DNA from: Mycolicibacterium xanthum
GTDB lineage: Bacteria > Actinomycetota > Actinomycetes > Mycobacteriales > Mycobacteriaceae
Direction: 5' to 3'
Assembly (NCBI RefSeq): GCF_019710635.1
Contig: NZ_JAIFZS010000006.1
Coordinates: 62,001 to 126,000, forward strand
DNA: 64,000 nt
Shown here: one piece after another, positions 9,622 through 18,317 of the stretch
Position numbering within the stretch: the stretch's first letter is position 1
How the letters are laid out: the number at the start of each line of letters is the position of its first letter
Program-made: the position numbers and the translations under genes
Notes under the pieces: model-generated
The model's database searches: none
Seen by the model: the letters and a program-made list of their open reading frames with translations, nothing else
What the model was told of the DNA's origin: nothing

Positions 9622-9636
9622 GGCACTGCCCGGTCG
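9612..9636. promoter_or_regulatory. Candidate operator for mno: GGGTAGGT-N6-CTGCCCGGTCG
   Basis: The same two blocks occur upstream of mftA at 18126-18146 with a 2-nt spacer. This copy is about 130 bp before the mno start. Neighbouring TACGTT (about 9704-9709) fits a mycobacterial TANNNT -10 box. MnoR, encoded at 16543, is the obvious candidate regulator, but this is inference. Confidence 0.45.
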
Positions 9637-9763
9637 TGTGCAATTGCGCTGCCCGAGGATTCGGTCTTGCCCCCGAGCTGTTCCGTGGCTCACATTCCGG
9701 GGCCTACGTTGGTGGCCGACACCTCCTGCTGCATCGGAGCCGGCTACCAGAAAGGACCCGCAG

Positions 9764-11056
9764 ATGAAGGTCGAAGATCTACTCAAGCCCTTCCCCATCA
9801 AGGAATTCCACCCGTTCCCGCGCGCCATGATGGGCCCGGGCGCACACGAGATGGTCGGGCCCGAAGCCCTCAGGATGGGCTTCAAGCGCGTCCTGCTGAT
9901 GTCCTCGGGCCTGCGCGGCACCGACATCGTGCACAACATGGCCGAGTCGCTGAAATGGCACGGACTCGAGGTCGTCGTCTACGACAAGGTCGAGTCCAAC
10001 CCCAAGGACTACAACGTCATGGACTCGGTGAAGCTCTACCAGGAGAACGAGTGCGACAGCTTCGTCTCCATCGGCGGCGGCTCCACCCATGACGCCTGCA
10101 AGGGCGCACGCATCTCGATCGCCCACGACGGCCGCAACGTCAACGACTTCGAGGGTTTCAACAAGAGCGAGAACCCGAAGAACCCGCCGCACATCGCGAT
10201 CTCCACCACCGCGGGCACCGGCTCGGAGACCTCGTGGGCCTACGTCATCACCGACACCACCACCGATCCCGACAACCCGCACAAGTACGTCGCCTTCGAC
10301 GACGCCAGCGTGACCACGCTGGCCGTCGACGACCCGGTGCTGTACTACGAGTGCCCGGTCGACTACACCGCGCAGTGCGGGTTCGACGTGCTCGCCCACG
10401 CCTCGGAGCCCTACGTGTCGCGGCTGAACTTCGAGCCGTCGCTGGGCAACGCGATACGCGCCATCAAGCTGACCGCCGAGAACCTGCGCGAGGCCACCTG
10501 GAACGGCACCGACCTCAAGGGCCGCGAGGGCATGATGTATGCGCAGTACATCGCCGCTCAGGCGTTCAACTCCGGCGGGCTGGGCATCATCCACTCCATC
10601 TCGCACGCGGTCAGCGCGTTCTACGACACCCACCACGGGCTCAACAACGCGATCGCGCTGCCGCGCGTGTGGGCGTTCAACATGCCGGTGGCCTACAAGC
10701 GGTTCGCCGACATCGCCCAGGCGATGGGTGTGGACACCTACGGGATGACCGACGTGCAGGCCGCCGACGCGGCGCTGGCCGCGGCGATCCGGCTGCTGCG
10801 CGACGTGAACATCATCGAGAAGTTCACCGACGTCAAGCAGGACAGCTACTCGAAGAACCGGCTCGGCCAGGGGCCGACGAAGTTCTACGAGAACTCCCCG
10901 GTGATCAAGGGCGACAAGGCCGACGTGGACCGCATCACCAACCACGTGCTCGGCGACGCCTGCACCCCGGGCAACGCCAAGGAGTGCACGTTCGACACCG
11001 TCCGGCCGGTCGTCGACCACTGCATGAACGGCGATCTGGACGAGCTGCTGCCCTGA
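9764..11056 (+). CDS. mno: NDMA-dependent methanol dehydrogenase (methanol:NDMA oxidoreductase)
   Basis: Iron-type (group III) alcohol dehydrogenase, 430 residues, of the actinobacterial Mno/Mdo family that oxidises methanol and other short alcohols with tightly bound NADP and passes electrons to an artificial (NDMA) or physiological acceptor; mycofactocin is the proposed natural electron carrier. Visible: SIGGGSTHDACKG nucleotide loop near residues 105-117, STTAGTGSETS, and the metal-site histidines in HSISHAVSAFYDTHHG. ATG 9764 is preceded by AAAGGA. It overlaps the MoxR gene by one base, so the two are co-translated. The same neighbour order (egt genes, then mno) exists in M. smegmatis from memory. 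Confidence 0.9.
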   Translation: MKVEDLLKPFPIKEFHPFPRAMMGPGAHEMVGPEALRMGFKRVLLMSSGLRGTDIVHNMAESLKWHGLEVVVYDKVESNPKDYNVMDSVKLYQENECDSFVSIGGGSTHDACKGARISIAHDGRNVNDFEGFNKSENPKNPPHIAISTTAGTGSETSWAYVITDTTTDPDNPHKYVAFDDASVTTLAVDDPVLYYECPVDYTAQCGFDVLAHASEPYVSRLNFEPSLGNAIRAIKLTAENLREATWNGTDLKGREGMMYAQYIAAQAFNSGGLGIIHSISHAVSAFYDTHHGLNNAIALPRVWAFNMPVAYKRFADIAQAMGVDTYGMTDVQAADAALAAAIRLLRDVNIIEKFTDVKQDSYSKNRLGQGPTKFYENSPVIKGDKADVDRITNHVLGDACTPGNAKECTFDTVRPVVDHCMNGDLDELLP

Positions 11057-12222
11057 TGTTCGACTCCGTGGAGGAGGTGCGCGAGGCGCTCGCCGGCGAA
11101 GGCTATATCGCCGACGAGCGGCTCGCCACCACCGTGTTCCTGCAGACCCGGCTGGACAAGCCCCTGCTGATCGAGGGGCCGGCGGGTGTCGGGAAGACCG
11201 AACTGGCCAAGGTGCTGGCGGCCGCGACCGGCCGGCGGCTCCTTCGCCTGCAGTGTTACGAGGGCCAGGACGAGACCAAGGCGCTCTACGAGTGGGACTA
11301 CGGCAAGCAGCTGCTCTACACCCAGATCCTGCGCGAGAAGATCGGCCAGATCGTCGCGGATGCAACCGATCTCGGTGAGGCCGTCGAGCGCATCGGGGCC
11401 CAGGAGAGCGTGTTCTTCTCCGACCGGTTCCTGGCGCCGCGCCCGCTGCTGGAGGCGGTGCGCTCGGAGGAACCCGTCGTGCTGCTGGTCGACGAGATCG
11501 ACCGGGCCGACGAGGCGCTGGAGGCCGTGCTGCTGGAACTGCTCGGCGAATACCAGGTCTCGGTCCCCGAGATCGGGACGTTCGTCGCCCGGCACGCGCC
11601 GTACGTGATCCTCACGTCGAACAACACCAGAGATCTGGCGGCCGCGCTGAAACGTCGCTGCCTGCATCTGTTCCTCGACTATCCGGCCGCCGATCGGGAG
11701 CTGGAGATCGTCCGGTCGAAGAACACCGGTCTGTCCGACGCGCTGGCCGGCCAGCTCGTCGGCATCGTGCGGGGCCTGCGGGAGCTGGAACTGCGCAAGG
11801 CCCCCAGCATTTCGGAGACCATCGACTGGGCCCGCACGCTCGCGGTGCTCGGCGTCGACGAACTGTCCGGACAGGTGCTTTCCGACACGGTGTCGGTCGT
11901 GGTCAAGTACGACAAGGATGTGCGGAAAGCCCTCGACGCGCTGCCGCGGCTGGTGGACCCAAACGCGAAGGTGCCCGACTCGCTGCACCCACACGATCAC
12001 GGTCACTCGCACAACCATTCGCACGGCGGTCACGATCACGGCCCGGGCCACGATCACCCGCGCGGTGGCCACAACCACAGCCACGACGACGACGATCACG
12101 GCGCGGACGGTCGGGCGGCGCGGGCGGCCAAGGACAAGCCCGGCCGGTTCACCGACGGCTATTACGGCACCCCCAAGAAGGCCGGGCAGGCGGCGTCGCT
12201 GGGCCGGCGCCGGGCGCTGTAG
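11056..12222 (+). CDS. MoxR-family AAA+ ATPase with histidine-rich tail
   Basis: 388 residues. AAA+ core with Walker A GPAGVGKTELAK (about residues 39-50), Walker B VLLVDEIDRAD (about 142-152), sensor region LTSNNTRDL. MoxR ATPases work with VWA-domain partners in maturation or metal insertion; the next gene is such a partner. Residues about 311-349 contain 15 His in 39 positions plus Asp runs (HPHDHGHSHNHSHGG and similar), a pattern seen in nickel and zinc metallochaperones. Lying directly after a metal-dependent alcohol dehydrogenase, it is most simply read as a metal-loading or activation chaperone for Mno. That role is inference. ATG overlaps the mno stop (TGATG). Confidence 0.88.
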   Translation: MFDSVEEVREALAGEGYIADERLATTVFLQTRLDKPLLIEGPAGVGKTELAKVLAAATGRRLLRLQCYEGQDETKALYEWDYGKQLLYTQILREKIGQIVADATDLGEAVERIGAQESVFFSDRFLAPRPLLEAVRSEEPVVLLVDEIDRADEALEAVLLELLGEYQVSVPEIGTFVARHAPYVILTSNNTRDLAAALKRRCLHLFLDYPAADRELEIVRSKNTGLSDALAGQLVGIVRGLRELELRKAPSISETIDWARTLAVLGVDELSGQVLSDTVSVVVKYDKDVRKALDALPRLVDPNAKVPDSLHPHDHGHSHNHSHGGHDHGPGHDHPRGGHNHSHDDDDHGADGRAARAAKDKPGRFTDGYYGTPKKAGQAASLGRRRAL

Positions 12223-12231
12223 GAGCCACCG

Positions 12232-13764
12232 GTGGAGGCGACCCTGCACCGGTTCGTCCGGCTGCTGCGGCTGGCCGGCGTGCGCGTCTCGATCCCCGAG
12301 GCGCTGGACGCGATGCGGTGCGCTGGGCAGCCCGGTGTGTTGACTTCCCGGGCTGTCCTGCGCACCGCATTGCGCGTCGCGCTGGTCAAGGACCACCGCG
12401 ACGAACCGATCTTCGACGAGATCTTCGACGCGTTCTTCTCCCTCGTCCGGGTCGGCCCGGATGACGGAGCACAGGGCGGCCATTCCCACGCCCACGACGA
12501 CCTTGTCGACACCGGTGAGCTGGACTCGTTCACGCTGTCCGAGGAGCCCAGCGAAACCCCCGAGCCCGGGCACGAACACGGCAAGCCGGCGAGTATCCGG
12601 GACTACTTCAAGCAGGAGGACCTGGCGCAGCGCTACAACCTGCACCAGGAGGCGAACAAGATCGATCTCGCCGCGCTGACCGACGAGATCGCGTTCTCCA
12701 AGGACAGCCGCACCGGCGCCGACGACTCCTACCGCATCCAGCTGTCCACCGACCGGCTCAGCGGCGCCGGCGCTGCCGGCAGCCTGGCCACCTCCAGCGG
12801 CACCGCCGTGGACGCGGAGCTGTCCATCGCCGAGCAGGACGTGCTGCTGGGCTGGCTGGCCGACGAGCTGGGCCCCCTGGGTGACGAGACCGACATGCAG
12901 GCCGCGGCCGCGCTGCGCGCGCGGCTGGCCGGGGTGCTGGAGAACCTGCCGCAGGCGCTCAAGCGGCACCTGGAGGCGCTGCTGGCGCTGGAGACCAAGA
13001 TCATCGAGGACCGCGAGCAGCGCGCGGCGCAGGTGGAGCGCATCGGCGAAGGCGAGCGCGCCGAATTGGAGGACTCGCTGCGCCGGCTGGCCCGTACGCT
13101 GCACGGCGCGCTGACCCACCGCAGGCACATCGCCTCCGCGGGCCGGGTCGACCCGGGGCAGACGATGCGGCGCAACATGCGCTTCGACGGGGTGCCGTTC
13201 GTTCCGGTCACGGTGCGCCGGGCCGAGGACCGGCCCCGGCTGGTGGTGCTCGCCGACGTCAGCCTGTCGGTGCGGGCCACGTCGCGGTTCACCCTGAACC
13301 TGGTGCACGGCCTGCAGGACCTGTTCACCCAGGTGCGCTCGTTCGTGTTCGTCGCCGACCTGGCCGAGACCACCGAGCTGTTCCGCGACCACCCGAGCGA
13401 GCGCGCGCTGGGGCTGATCTTCGGTGGCGACGTGATCGACACGGCTGCGAACTCCGACTACGGCACCGTGTTCGGCGACTTCCTGGCCGAACACTCCTCG
13501 GCGATCACCCGCCGCACCACGCTGCTGGTGCTCGGCGACGGACGCAATAACGCCAAGGATCCCAACCTGGCCGCGTTCGAGGAGATCACCCGCCGCGCCC
13601 GCGAGACGGTGTGGCTGACCCCCGAGCCGCGCTACTCCTGGGGGCTGGGCAGCTGTGACCTGCCCGCCTACGGCGAGTTCTGCGACCGGATCCGGGTGGT
13701 GCAGGACCTGAGCGGGCTGGAGCGGGCGGCGCACGACTTCGCCGCCGAGGCCGTCGGGCGGTAG
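12232..13764 (+). CDS. VWA (CoxE-like) domain protein, partner of the MoxR ATPase
   Basis: 510 residues, GTG start 9 nt after the MoxR stop. The C-terminal half is a von Willebrand factor A domain of the CoxE type with the metal site DVSLS (LVVLADVSLSVRATSRF) and a later LGDGRNN loop. The N-terminal half is helical with a charged region (residues about 230-300). Two His clusters (GGHSHAHDD near residue 85, PGHEHGK near 110) echo the His-rich tail of the ATPase. CoxD/CoxE-like pairs insert metal or sulfur into dehydrogenases, so the pair probably matures Mno or the alcohol dehydrogenase that follows. Stop at 13764 is followed by a perfect 22-bp hairpin. Confidence 0.82.
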   Translation: MEATLHRFVRLLRLAGVRVSIPEALDAMRCAGQPGVLTSRAVLRTALRVALVKDHRDEPIFDEIFDAFFSLVRVGPDDGAQGGHSHAHDDLVDTGELDSFTLSEEPSETPEPGHEHGKPASIRDYFKQEDLAQRYNLHQEANKIDLAALTDEIAFSKDSRTGADDSYRIQLSTDRLSGAGAAGSLATSSGTAVDAELSIAEQDVLLGWLADELGPLGDETDMQAAAALRARLAGVLENLPQALKRHLEALLALETKIIEDREQRAAQVERIGEGERAELEDSLRRLARTLHGALTHRRHIASAGRVDPGQTMRRNMRFDGVPFVPVTVRRAEDRPRLVVLADVSLSVRATSRFTLNLVHGLQDLFTQVRSFVFVADLAETTELFRDHPSERALGLIFGGDVIDTAANSDYGTVFGDFLAEHSSAITRRTTLLVLGDGRNNAKDPNLAAFEEITRRARETVWLTPEPRYSWGLGSCDLPAYGEFCDRIRVVQDLSGLERAAHDFAAEAVGR

Positions 13765-13780
13765 GCGGCGATGGCACCCC

Positions 13781-13841
13781 GCCGAAATGGCATTCCAGCA
13801 GGAGAAAGTCGAGAGAGGGCCTGCTGGAATGCCATTTCGGC
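13781..13841. repeat. Palindromic intergenic element (22-bp stem), possible terminator
   Basis: GCCGAAATGGCATTCCAGCAGG (stem, given in part: GCCGAAATGGCATTCC) at 13781-13802 pairs perfectly with 13820-13841 around a 17-nt loop. The core GCCGAAATGGCATTCC recurs in the hairpin at 52547-52609, so this is a dispersed element, not only a local terminator. It separates the VWA gene from the second alcohol dehydrogenase. Confidence 0.8.
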
Positions 13842-13923
13842 AGAGGGGGGCCGTACGCTGGACCGCACGATGTTGTCCGGGTCACATTCGGTGCGCCCGG
13901 CGCGTGGCGGGCAAGGCGAGGCA

Positions 13924-15171
13924 GTGGCGAGAGCGGTCAGAAACACGTCGACGCGGACGCCGACGCGGGCGGGCTATCCCACGTCGATCCCCGAGCACGA
14001 CCACGGTTGTGCCGCGGCCGCGCCGCGGCTGCTGAAGTTCCACGCCCCGGAGATCGTGTTCGGGGTCGATTCCCTCGTGGAGGCCGCGCACGCCGCGATG
14101 CGGCACGGGGCGTTGCGCCCGATGCTGGTCACCGATCCCGGCCTGATCGAGGCGGGCTGGTCCGACGAGATGACCGGCCATCTCGAGGAACAGGGCGTCG
14201 ACGTGGTGGTGTGGAGTTCGGTCACGCCGAACCCGAAGGACCACGAGATCGCCGACGGTTTCCAGACCTACGCCGAACACGGGTGCGACGTGCTCGTGGC
14301 GGTGGGCGGGGGATCGGTCATCGACGCCGCCAAGGGGGTGGCGATCCTGGCCGCCAACGGCGGCGACATCCTCGACTACGAGGGCGTGGACAAGGCCCAG
14401 GTGCCGATTCCGCCGCTGGTGGTGGTGCCCTCGACGTCGGGCACCGGCGCCGACGTGTCGCAGTTCTGCATCGTCACCGACACCACCCGCAACACCAAGA
14501 TCACCATCCTCGGGCGGGCGCTGGTCCCCGACATCACCGTCATCGACCCGCGGCTGCTGACCACCATGCCGGACTGGCTCAACGCCGCCACCGGGCTGGA
14601 CGCGCTGACCCACGGCGTCGAGGCGTTCGTGTCGCTGGGCCACAACCAGCTCACCGACCACCACGCGCTGCGGGCCGTGCAGATGGTCACCGACAACCTG
14701 GTGCACACGATGGAGCGGCCCGCCGAGATGACCGCCAGGGCGCTGATGGCGCAGGCCGCGCTGGAGGCCGGGCTGGCCTTCACCAACGCCATCCTCGGCG
14801 CCGCCCACGCGATGAGCCATCAGGTCGGCGGGCTGCTCGACCTGCCGCACGGGGTGATCAACGGGGTGCTGCTGCCGCACGTCGTGCGGTTCAACGCCGA
14901 GGCCGACCCCGGACCGTATGCCACCATCGCGACCTGCCTGGGGGTATCGGATCCGCGCGCACCCGCGACCGAGGCCGCGCTGGCGCTGGCCGACCGCATC
15001 GAGCGGCTGGCCGGCGAGGTCGGGGTGCCGCGGGGCCTGGCCGCCCTCGGCGTGCGCCACGAGGACCTGCCGCGGCTGGCCAAGACCGCGCTGCAGGACG
15101 CCTGCATGAGCACCAACCCGCGCACCGCCGACGAGGCGCAGATGCTTGCGTTGTTCCGGGCGGCGATGTGA
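13924..15171 (+). CDS. Iron-containing alcohol dehydrogenase, 1,3-propanediol dehydrogenase-like
   Basis: About 415 residues, group III alcohol dehydrogenase. GGGSVIDAAKG nucleotide loop, STSGTGADVSQF, and metal ligands in the DALTHGVEAF, AHAMSHQVGG and LPHGVINGVLLPH segments are all present (Asp/His3 site). The M. smegmatis gene in the equivalent place is annotated as 1,3-propanediol dehydrogenase and is controlled by MnoSR. The start is uncertain: GTG 13924 follows AAGGCGAGG; ATG 13870 or GTG 13891 would add a basic, low-complexity extension. The frame is open back to 13771, but that part overlaps the palindromic element and is unlikely to be coding. Ten bases separate it from the kinase gene, so it probably heads the adh-mnoSR unit. 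Confidence 0.87.
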   Translation: MARAVRNTSTRTPTRAGYPTSIPEHDHGCAAAAPRLLKFHAPEIVFGVDSLVEAAHAAMRHGALRPMLVTDPGLIEAGWSDEMTGHLEEQGVDVVVWSSVTPNPKDHEIADGFQTYAEHGCDVLVAVGGGSVIDAAKGVAILAANGGDILDYEGVDKAQVPIPPLVVVPSTSGTGADVSQFCIVTDTTRNTKITILGRALVPDITVIDPRLLTTMPDWLNAATGLDALTHGVEAFVSLGHNQLTDHHALRAVQMVTDNLVHTMERPAEMTARALMAQAALEAGLAFTNAILGAAHAMSHQVGGLLDLPHGVINGVLLPHVVRFNAEADPGPYATIATCLGVSDPRAPATEAALALADRIERLAGEVGVPRGLAALGVRHEDLPRLAKTALQDACMSTNPRTADEAQMLALFRAAM

Positions 15172-15181
15172 GGGCCGCGTC

Positions 15182-16546
15182 GTGACCGAGCTGTCGCGGG
15201 CCAGCGAACGGCGCCGCCGGGTCAACGCCCCGGACCTGGCGCGGTTGACCGGTCTGCGGTCGGGCAAGGGGACGTTCTATCCCGAGCTGCGCGATATCGC
15301 CAAGCGACTGGACCGCGTCGTCGCCGCCTTCGACACCATCTCGGGCGCGCTGGTGCAGACGATCGAGGGCCCGGAGAACCTGGTCCGCTCCGTCGCCGAG
15401 GCGGCCCGGACCAACCTCGACGCCGACTGGGTGCTGCTGGCGCTGGCCGACGGCGCGCTGCCCGAGGCCAGTGTCCGGCATCTGATCCTGGACTCCGCCG
15501 GAGTGGTGTATGCGTTCGAAGGTCTCTCCGGCGCCAAGGATCCGGGGCCGTTCCTGCCCGACGCGGTACTCAACCGGCTCAACGACATCCTGCGCGGCCA
15601 GCTGGCCCAGTTCCGGCTGCCGGTGATCGAGAACCACCATGCGCACGTGCCGATCGAGCTCGACGGCGAGGTGATCGGAGCGTTCGCCGCCTGGACTCCG
15701 CCGCACCGCACCCTCGACGACACCGACGGCGTGGTGATGCGGATCCTGGCCAGCCAGACCGCGGTGGCGCTGCAGAACTCGGCGCTGTTCACCAAGTCGG
15801 TGACGTTGCTGGCGCAGTCCGAGGCGCACAACGCCGAGCTGCTGGCCACTCAGCGCGAACTCGGTGCGGCCCAACGTCATCAGGTGCTCAACTCCGAACG
15901 CCACCGGATCGCTCGCGAGCTGCACGACAGCGTCGCGCAGACGGTGCTCTCGGCCGGCATGCAGATCGAGGTGTGCCGCAGCGAGATCGACGGTAAGGCC
16001 GGCGGCAACGATCTGATCGACCGGCTCGATCTGGCCAAGGACCTGACCCGCTCGGCGACCGAGCAGCTGCGCTCGGCGATCTACGCGCTCAACCAGCCGG
16101 GGGATGCCTATCGGTCCAGCCTGAGCGAGATGCTGGCTCAGCTGGCGACCGTGCACATGCCCGAGGATCTTCGGGTCACGCTGCGCGTCAGCGGCACGCC
16201 GGCGGAACTGCCCAGCGAGGTCGAACACGCCCTGCTGCGCATCGCCGGTGAGGCGCTGTTCAACACGGCCATGCACGGTAACGCCACCCGGGCGATCGTG
16301 CGGCTGTCCTACGGCGAGCACGCCGTCAGCCTGTCGGTCGCCGATGACGGCACCGGTGACCCGGCCAAGCTGCGGTTGATGCTGCGGCTTTCCGAGGCGG
16401 CCGATGTCGACGGCCGCCACCGCGGACTGGCCAACATGCGGGCCCGGGCCACCGAACACGGCGGTACCTTCGACGTGTACCGGTCCCGGATCGGCGGTGT
16501 CCGCGTCGTCGCCCGCATTCCCCGCGTGGAAGGCCAGTCCTCATGA
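15182..16546 (+). CDS. mnoS: MnoS-like sensor histidine kinase (GAF + HisKA_3 + HATPase)
   Basis: 454 residues, no membrane helix, hence a cytosolic sensor. A GAF-like domain spans about residues 60-205, ending in FAAWTPPHRTLDDTD and RILASQTAVALQNS; the NarL-type dimerisation segment RHRIARELHDSVAQTVL carries the phospho-acceptor His248; the ATPase domain contains HALLRIAGEALFNTAMHG and HRGLANMRARATEHGG. GTG start 10 nt after the dehydrogenase stop; the 3' end overlaps the regulator by 4 nt. By position it matches MnoS of M. smegmatis (response to 1,3-propanediol and related alcohols), an assignment from recalled synteny. The signal is probably a cytosolic small metabolite. Confidence 0.85.
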   Translation: MTELSRASERRRRVNAPDLARLTGLRSGKGTFYPELRDIAKRLDRVVAAFDTISGALVQTIEGPENLVRSVAEAARTNLDADWVLLALADGALPEASVRHLILDSAGVVYAFEGLSGAKDPGPFLPDAVLNRLNDILRGQLAQFRLPVIENHHAHVPIELDGEVIGAFAAWTPPHRTLDDTDGVVMRILASQTAVALQNSALFTKSVTLLAQSEAHNAELLATQRELGAAQRHQVLNSERHRIARELHDSVAQTVLSAGMQIEVCRSEIDGKAGGNDLIDRLDLAKDLTRSATEQLRSAIYALNQPGDAYRSSLSEMLAQLATVHMPEDLRVTLRVSGTPAELPSEVEHALLRIAGEALFNTAMHGNATRAIVRLSYGEHAVSLSVADDGTGDPAKLRLMLRLSEAADVDGRHRGLANMRARATEHGGTFDVYRSRIGGVRVVARIPRVEGQSS

Positions 16547-17181
16547 AACCCATCCGGCTCGTCCTCGTCGACGATCACGCCATCCTGCGGCAGGGCCTGC
16601 GGTCGGTGCTGGAACGAGCCGAGGACCTCATCGTGGTCGGCGAGGCCGCCTCCGAGGCCGAGGCCGAGGCGATCGTGCGGGCCACCGACCCCGATGTGGT
16701 GCTGCTGGACCTGAAGCTGTCGGCCGGATCGGAGTTCGAGGGACTGGCGTTGTGCGCCAAGCTGTCCGAGTCCTACCCGGATCTCGGGCTGCTGGTGCTC
16801 ACGACGTTCCTCGACGAGGACCTGGTGGTGCGCGCGGTGCACGCCGGCGCCCGCGGCTACGTCGTCAAGGACGTCGACACCACCGAGTTGGTGCGTGCGA
16901 TCCGGGCGATCTCGGCGGGCGACAGTGCGTTCGACTCGCGCAGCGCCGCGGCGGTGGTGCGTTCGATGTCCGGGCGGGCCGAGCCGCGCCAGCAGCTCAC
17001 CGACCGGGAGATCGAGGTGTTGCGGTTGCTGGCGGCGGGCCTGTCCAACAACAAGATCGGCGAGAAGCTCTACATCTCGGCGACCACCGCGAAGTTCCAT
17101 GTCAGCAACATCATGCGCAAGCTCGAGGTGAGCAGGCGCGCCGAGGCGGTGTACGCCGCCAGCAAGCGCGGCCTCATCTAG
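16543..17181 (+). CDS. mnoR: MnoR-like response regulator, NarL/LuxR type
   Basis: 212 residues. Receiver domain 1-125 with acidic pocket (LVDDHAIL), phospho-Asp in VVLLDLKLS, switch Thr in LTTFLDED and Lys in GYVVKDVD; LuxR-type helix-turn-helix about 145-205 (LTDREIEVLRLLAAGLSNNKIGEKLYIS). ATGA overlap with mnoS shows co-translation. Likely targets are the mno and mft promoters, which share a motif (9612-9636 and 18126-18146). Its stop codon TAG and the mftM stop on the other strand share the palindrome CTAG at 17178-17181. Confidence 0.88.
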   Translation: MKPIRLVLVDDHAILRQGLRSVLERAEDLIVVGEAASEAEAEAIVRATDPDVVLLDLKLSAGSEFEGLALCAKLSESYPDLGLLVLTTFLDEDLVVRAVHAGARGYVVKDVDTTELVRAIRAISAGDSAFDSRSAAAVVRSMSGRAEPRQQLTDREIEVLRLLAAGLSNNKIGEKLYISATTAKFHVSNIMRKLEVSRRAEAVYAASKRGLI

Positions 17182-18053
17182 CGGTCCAGGATCAACCAGC
17201 CGCCGTGGAACTCGTAGGCGCGCGCCGAGATCGCGGGGTGGCGCCGGGTCAGCCGTTCGGCGGTGCGCTGCAGGGTGGTCAGGTCGAAACGCTGGATATG
17301 CCCGTAGCAGTCCCGCGGCTCGTCCTCGAACGGCACCCCGACCACGACGCGCCGCCGCGCCAGCCGGATCGCCTCGTCGAGCACCGCATCGACCGCGTCG
17401 GTGGGCAGATGCTCGATCAGATGCAGCGCGGTGACCGTGTCGGCGCAGCGATCGGGCAGCGGTACTTCGGCGGCGTCGCATGCCAGCGTGGTCAACGGCC
17501 GGCGCATGGCCGTGCTGATCTGGCGCAGCAGGTGCATCGTCGGAGCGCTGAGATCGGTGGCGAACACCTCGATTCCACGGCGCGCCATCCGCAGCGGGAA
17601 GAATCCGAAGCAGGACCCCAGGTCGATCAGCCGGTGTCCCCGCACCTCGCCGGCGGCCCACGCGTGGATCGGTGCGAACGCGGTGGTGCCGGCCTCGAGA
17701 CGGTCCACCGAGTTGCGGTAGAAGCGCAGCCAGGCCGACAGGCCGCCGTCGACGGTGGAGCGCACGATGCCGGTGAAGACCAGTTCGAACTCGCTCTGCC
17801 CGTGCAGGGCCCCTATGTCGACCAGCTCCTCGGCGAGCATCACGGCCAGCTCGTCGCACAGCTCGTCGGGCAGCAGGTTGTGCTCGACGGTCAGCAGGCG
17901 ACCGTGCCGCTGCACACAGAAGTGCGGCGTGCACACGGTCTCCCCACCGACGTGCGGGCGGTGCGGGCCACGCCGGCGGCGCACCCGGATGCCGTGGCCG
18001 CTCCACATGCCGCGCGGCGTGGGCGCCAGCGGATTGAGCACGGCGGCTTCCAT
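17178..18053 (-). CDS. mftM: Mycofactocin methyltransferase MftM (SAM-dependent)
   Basis: 291 residues. Class I methyltransferase: HRLIDLGSCFGFFPLRMARRG is the SAM-binding motif, followed by VFATDLSAPTMHLL and TALHLIEHLPTDAVD. An N-terminal domain with CTPHFCVQRHGR and an ELCDELAVMLAEELVDIG stretch precedes it. MftM methylates the oligoglucosyl chain of mycofactocin; in M. smegmatis the gene lies beside the mnoSR genes and away from the main mft locus (recalled). Here it is divergent from mftA with 164 bp between, strengthening the assignment. ATG 18053 chosen (MEAAVLNPLAP); longer frames run into the mft promoter region. Confidence 0.82.
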   Translation of the reverse strand: MEAAVLNPLAPTPRGMWSGHGIRVRRRRGPHRPHVGGETVCTPHFCVQRHGRLLTVEHNLLPDELCDELAVMLAEELVDIGALHGQSEFELVFTGIVRSTVDGGLSAWLRFYRNSVDRLEAGTTAFAPIHAWAAGEVRGHRLIDLGSCFGFFPLRMARRGIEVFATDLSAPTMHLLRQISTAMRRPLTTLACDAAEVPLPDRCADTVTALHLIEHLPTDAVDAVLDEAIRLARRRVVVGVPFEDEPRDCYGHIQRFDLTTLQRTAERLTRRHPAISARAYEFHGGWLILDR

Positions 18054-18125
18054 ACCCGAAACGCTATTGACCGGCGCGGGCGTCGCGCGCGCACCGAAAG
18101 GGCGCGATGTGCGACCCGTCCGGGT

Positions 18126-18146
18126 GGGTAGGTTCCTGCCCGGTCG
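18126..18146. promoter_or_regulatory. Candidate operator for mftA/mftM: GGGTAGGT-TC-CTGCCCGGTCG
   Basis: Both blocks match the mno upstream copy at 9612-9636. Here GGGTAGG and CCTGCCC form an inverted repeat with a 2-nt spacer (one mismatch, G-U in RNA). It lies between the divergent mftM and mftA genes, about 70 bp before each coding region. No mftR gene is nearby, so MnoR is the candidate binder. Confidence 0.45.
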
Positions 18147-18217
18147 GCGAGTTCCTTTAGTGCACCCAGTGCCATAGCTTCGGGTGCAGCACGTCACACG
18201 AAGCGGAGGAATGACGC

Positions 18218-18316
18218 ATGGACCACACCGAGAACACCCAGGACGACTCGGCCGAGCTGGTCGCCGAGACGCTCGTCGAGGAGGTCTCCATCGACGGCAT
18301 GTGCGGTGTCTACTGA
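18218..18316 (+). CDS. mftA: Mycofactocin precursor peptide MftA
   Basis: A 32-residue gene. The peptide starts [17 protein letters not shown], continues through an acidic leader, and ends in IDGMCGVY, the MftA C-terminus whose Val-Tyr pair becomes the redox-active part of mycofactocin. GGAGGA at 18205-18210 is spaced 7 nt from ATG 18218. One base separates its TGA from the mftB ATG. The C-terminal Val-Tyr is intact, so the gene should be functional. Confidence 0.95.
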   Translation: MDHTENTQDDSAELVAETLVEEVSIDGMCGVY

Positions 18317-18317
18317 C

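Noticed and set aside
10885-13734. 949-codon open frame on the minus strand
   Set aside because: It is a shadow of mno, the MoxR ATPase and the VWA gene on the plus strand. Long antisense frames are expected at this GC content, and the translation is low-complexity.
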